From the NCBI RefSeq assembly GCF_016025525.2, contig NZ_JACSGR010000007.1, positions 176,679 through 240,678 of the forward strand: DNA of 64,000 nucleotides. Reading direction: 5' to 3'. The DNA comes from Eikenella glucosivorans (lineage in GTDB: Bacteria; Pseudomonadota; Gammaproteobacteria; Burkholderiales; Neisseriaceae). The notes under the pieces are model-generated. The model saw only the letters and a list, made by a program, of their open reading frames with translations. It ran no database searches and was not told where the DNA came from. Of the stretch, positions 61,790 through 64,000 are shown piece by piece. Positions within the stretch are counted from its first letter, which is position 1. Each line of letters begins with the position of its first letter. The position numbers were made by a program, and so were the translations under genes.

Positions 61790-62932
61790 CTATTGTGCCG
61801 ACAGTGGCGCATCATGGGCATAGGCCAGATTGGTTTTGCTTTGGCCGTCTAAGGACAGGACGGAAGGGCTGCCGCCGTCTGCCGCTGTAGGTTGCTGCGG
61901 GGCGGCGGTTTCCTGCCGGGCTTCTTTGTAGGGATTGAAGGGCAGGCCTTCCGATGCGTATTGCCTGCACAGGGCTTCCGGCACTTCCCGAACCTTGGTT
62001 GCCTGGTCGGTATAACAGGCACAGCCGCTTTCCCCGCCGTCGATGCAGGCGGCCACCCGCTCGAACTGCCTAACCTGCCGCACGCCGTTATACAGCGGTT
62101 TGGATTCGGGGCGTTCGGCCAGGGTGGGCACGAACATTTCCGGGGTCAGGTTGCCATTTTCCCCCTGCATGGATGAAGTGGCCACTTGAGTAGCCTGCCG
62201 AATATCTGAAACGGGATTGCCGCTAGGTTCGGATTCCGTTTGTGCCTGCTGCTGACTGGTTTGGGCGTTGCCTTTGGCTTTAAAGCCCTGATAGGTTCTC
62301 CAGCCCATATAGCCAACAATCGACAGCATAAACAACACTACAAGCGGCCCGAATACCAAGACATACCACCACCGCGAACGGACTTTCTTGTTATGGCTGT
62401 GGACTTCGGCAGATTTGTAGTAATCAAAAACTTCCTTATTTATTTTATGCACGCTGGAAACGGCGCGCTTGGCTTCACTGGTCGTATTCGTTACCGCCTC
62501 ATTCCACTCCAGACGGGTCAGGCCGCCCATTTGGTTGGCAGTAATATGGATATGCTTATTCACGACCTCTTTCAGGTTCAAATCGATGATTTTCGGGGAC
62601 TGTGTAATAAAAATCATGTCTATGCCGTAATGGCCATGAACGTTGAGAAAGGATACGTTGGGCGGCATTTTGCCGTTGCCGTAGCGTTTGGGGTATAAGT
62701 CTTGCACTTCGTCAAAGACCACCAGCGAGCCGATGTTTTCTTCCCACTTGAGCCATTCATACATATCTTCCCAGCTGTGCCCTTCCGGCGGCTGATGGTG
62801 CGGCAGCTTCAGGCCATTGATGTTGGAGAACAGCTTGCGGCCTTTGTAGTCTTCCTCATGCATAATCATATCGACGACAAAGGCGGTTTTGCCGATGCGG
62901 GGTTTGCCGGTTACGAGAACGATTTGCGCCAT
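61790..62932 (-). CDS. Zot-like filamentous phage assembly ATPase (pI-like)
   Basis: 380 residues. The Zot domain has Walker A GKPRIGKT (9-16) and Walker B VVFDEVQ (71-77), then HGHYGIDMIFITQSPKIID and LTRLEWNEA. A single membrane segment (about 188-210, WWYVLVFGPLVVLFMLSIVGY) leads to a periplasmic part with CIDGGESGCACY. It corresponds to gpI of M13 and Zot of CTX phage, the morphogenesis motor of filamentous phage. It follows the DUF2523 gene by three bases. Confidence 0.92.
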   Translation of the reverse strand: MAQIVLVTGKPRIGKTAFVVDMIMHEEDYKGRKLFSNINGLKLPHHQPPEGHSWEDMYEWLKWEENIGSLVVFDEVQDLYPKRYGNGKMPPNVSFLNVHGHYGIDMIFITQSPKIIDLNLKEVVNKHIHITANQMGGLTRLEWNEAVTNTTSEAKRAVSSVHKINKEVFDYYKSAEVHSHNKKVRSRWWYVLVFGPLVVLFMLSIVGYMGWRTYQGFKAKGNAQTSQQQAQTESEPSGNPVSDIRQATQVATSSMQGENGNLTPEMFVPTLAERPESKPLYNGVRQVRQFERVAACIDGGESGCACYTDQATKVREVPEALCRQYASEGLPFNPYKEARQETAAPQQPTAADGGSPSVLSLDGQSKTNLAYAHDAPLSAQ

Positions 62933-62935
62933 GGC

Positions 62936-63223
62936 TTATTTCCTCCCTAGGCGGCTGGCGAGTTTGGTCATGGATTTGAAGGTAACGATAAAAGTCAGCA
63001 TGCCGAACATGATGTTCATCACGACCCCACCGCCGGAGATATAGAACATTTGCAGCAGCCCGACAGGGGCACCGGAATTAAGCAGCAAACCTGTAATTTC
63101 CTGCTTGAAACGGCCAATAATCAAATCAAAACCGACATAGGTAACGGCGGTTAAAGCTAGTGCCGAGAATATACGGGCAACGACGTTAATCAATAAGGGG
63201 GCTAGGGCAGCAAGGAATTTCAT
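62936..63223 (-). CDS. DUF2523-type minor coat protein (pVI-like)
   Basis: 95 residues, three membrane segments (LAALAPLLINVVARIFSALALTAV, GLLQMFYISGGGVVMNIMFGML). This is the DUF2523 pattern found between tspB and zot in Neisseria filamentous prophages, equivalent to pVI of M13. Ends just before zot, so the two are coupled. Confidence 0.8.
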   Translation of the reverse strand: MKFLAALAPLLINVVARIFSALALTAVTYVGFDLIIGRFKQEITGLLLNSGAPVGLLQMFYISGGGVVMNIMFGMLTFIVTFKSMTKLASRLGRK

Positions 63224-63297
63224 GTTCTATCCTTTCACTATTTTTGCTTTCATAGCGTTTCAGGTAGCCTGCTCCGGTACTGTTGCCGAACCCTTGC

Positions 63298-63313
63298 GGG
63301 GGACTAGTCCCCC
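63298..63313. repeat. 16-base perfect palindrome in the prophage
   Basis: GGGGGACTAGTCCCCC, in the spacer between the tspB-like and DUF2523 genes. Possible terminator or protein-binding site. Confidence 0.7.
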
Positions 63314-63407
63314 TGCACCCCCTAGTCTCACTTGCGACGCCGCGTGGGGCAGGGGACGGGCTTCGCCCTTACACCCTCCCCCACGGGCTAGAGTGTGGGG
63401 CAGGGGT

Positions 63408-63470
63408 GCCCTGTAAAGGGGGTATTCGTAAAGACCTGCGGCCTTTACAAAGCTTCCCCCTTGACAGGGC
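63408..63470. repeat. composite hairpin in the prophage
   Basis: Nested arms: GCCCTGT (63408-63414) with ACAGGGC (63464-63470), then AAAGGGGG (63415-63422) with CCCCCTT (63456-63462), then GTAAAG (63428-63433) with CTTTAC (63443-63448). This is a 63-base interrupted hairpin of the kind filamentous phages use as packaging or replication signals; the function is inferred. Confidence 0.6.
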
Positions 63471-63532
63471 GGAGACATAACGGGCAATGACGGTGAGGGC
63501 TGGCCTATTCGTCTGTAAATAGGCTGCTGTTG

Positions 63533-64000
63533 CTACACTTCCTGACGCACCACACGGGCGACGAAGAAGGCAGCCACTAGCCAAGCACCGGCGATAATAA
63601 ACGGCCTAATTTTGCGAGCGGCGGCGCAGGCAGGTTCGAGGCTGATGCTGAAGCGGCTGCCGAAGGCTTCGAACTCTTCACCCTTGGGGCAGGCGGCATC
63701 GGTACTGAAGACGTTTTCGGGTTTGAAATCGAGATTGACGGTTTCTTTGGGAATGCTTAAGTCGGCATCTTCGGGTTCAGGCTGTTGGTCACAAGCCAGA
63801 ATATCAGGGTGTTCTTTGCACAGGTCGAAGGGCGGCGGGGTTTCTGTGCCGGGTTTGTCGCCGCTGCCGGTATTGCCGGCAGGCGGGTTTTTTGGTGCGG
63901 GGGCTTCGGGGGAGTTAGGTTTAAGGTCGGGGCGGTTAATGATGGTTTCTTGTACACAGACGCCGTTCGGGCAGTTATAAAATTTCCAGCGTGCCTGTTT
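63533..64000 (-). CDS. TspB-like phage adsorption/virulence protein, C-terminal end
   Basis: Leftward frame entering from the right edge, 155 codons plus stop TAG at 63533-63535. A Pro-rich stretch (PNSPEAPAPKNPPAG), Cys-containing segments (FDLCKEHPDILACDQQ, TDAACPKGEEFEAFGS) and a C-terminal membrane anchor (RPFIIAGAWLVAAFFVARVV) match the TspB C-terminal domain. TspB is the pIII-like protein of Nf/MDA phages and an IgG-binding surface factor in meningococci. The N-terminal part lies beyond the window. Confidence 0.8.
   Translation of the reverse strand, partial: KQARWKFYNCPNGVCVQETIINRPDLKPNSPEAPAPKNPPAGNTGSGDKPGTETPPPFDLCKEHPDILACDQQPEPEDADLSIPKETVNLDFKPENVFSTDAACPKGEEFEAFGSRFSISLEPACAAARKIRPFIIAGAWLVAAFFVARVVRQEV

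Larger units (their letters stand above)
63224..63532. other. 309-base non-coding stretch with large hairpins
   Basis: No gene. It contains one DUS (about 63259-63270), the 16-base palindrome GGGGGACTAGTCCCCC at 63298-63313, runs of G and C, and a composite hairpin at 63408-63470. Open frames across it are G/P/R-rich and look non-coding. Confidence 0.65.

Noticed and set aside
63260..63487. 75-codon - strand frame between the prophage genes
   Set aside because: Covers the palindromes and G/C runs; no coding character and no good ribosome site.

Overview
The window is chromosomal DNA of a betaproteobacterium of the family Neisseriaceae, most likely the genus Eikenella. The main reason is a 12-base word, AGGCTACCTGAA, and its complement, scattered many dozens of times through intergenic regions and some genes. 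This is the DNA uptake sequence dialect described for Eikenella (AG-eikDUS). Gene content and gene order (parB next to the atp operon, cyaY/lptM/lysA, the str-S10-spc-alpha ribosomal cluster, luxS) agree with Neisseriaceae, as does the high G+C of most of the window.

Layout. 1-16575 holds housekeeping genes in small groups: a DUF711 protein cut by the window edge, recO, rluB, a RhlE-like helicase, an RlmK-like methyltransferase, a secreted protein, cyaY, lptM-lysA, a low-G+C orphan, cca, an XAC2610-like secreted protein, waaF-phr, a CHCC zinc-finger protein and azlCD. 16669-35194 is one long leftward ribosomal block. It runs from rpsL through rpsG, fusA, tuf and rpsJ (str), then rplC to rpsQ (S10), rplN to rpmJ (spc) and rpsM to rplQ (alpha). 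Promoters are visible for str, S10 and spc, and a strong terminator follows rpsJ. 35651-46486 carries a DUF853 ATPase, pyrB, a GH16-type lipoprotein, pyrI, a phosphoesterase, a Sel1 protein, rpoH, lnt and coaD. 46622-54662 is the complete F1Fo ATP synthase operon (atpI-B-E-F-H-A-G-D-C, leftward) with parB just upstream. 54988-60409 holds rsmE, an IMPase-family gene, two small membrane proteins, murJ, luxS and an S4-domain protein. 60486-64000 is the end of a filamentous (Nf/MDA-like) prophage: an IS110/Piv-type recombinase, a Zot-like assembly ATPase, a pVI-like DUF2523 protein and the C-terminal end of a TspB-like protein.

Features that stand out. (1) Arrays of 24/30-base repeats directly abut DUS words at three sites within 1.7 kb, one of them inside the photolyase gene, where it encodes an extra hydrophilic loop. 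(2) A GH16 lipoprotein gene sits between pyrB and pyrI and is bordered by DUS. (3) The prophage carries an IS110-family recombinase with non-coding flanks that could encode a guide (bridge) RNA. (4) The S10-spc-alpha block has much lower G+C than its surroundings and lacks any DUS for about 13 kb. (5) Inverted DUS pairs serve as most of the apparent terminators.

Limits: everything comes from reading the sequence. Family names rest on recognised motifs and remembered family sequences, not on searches.
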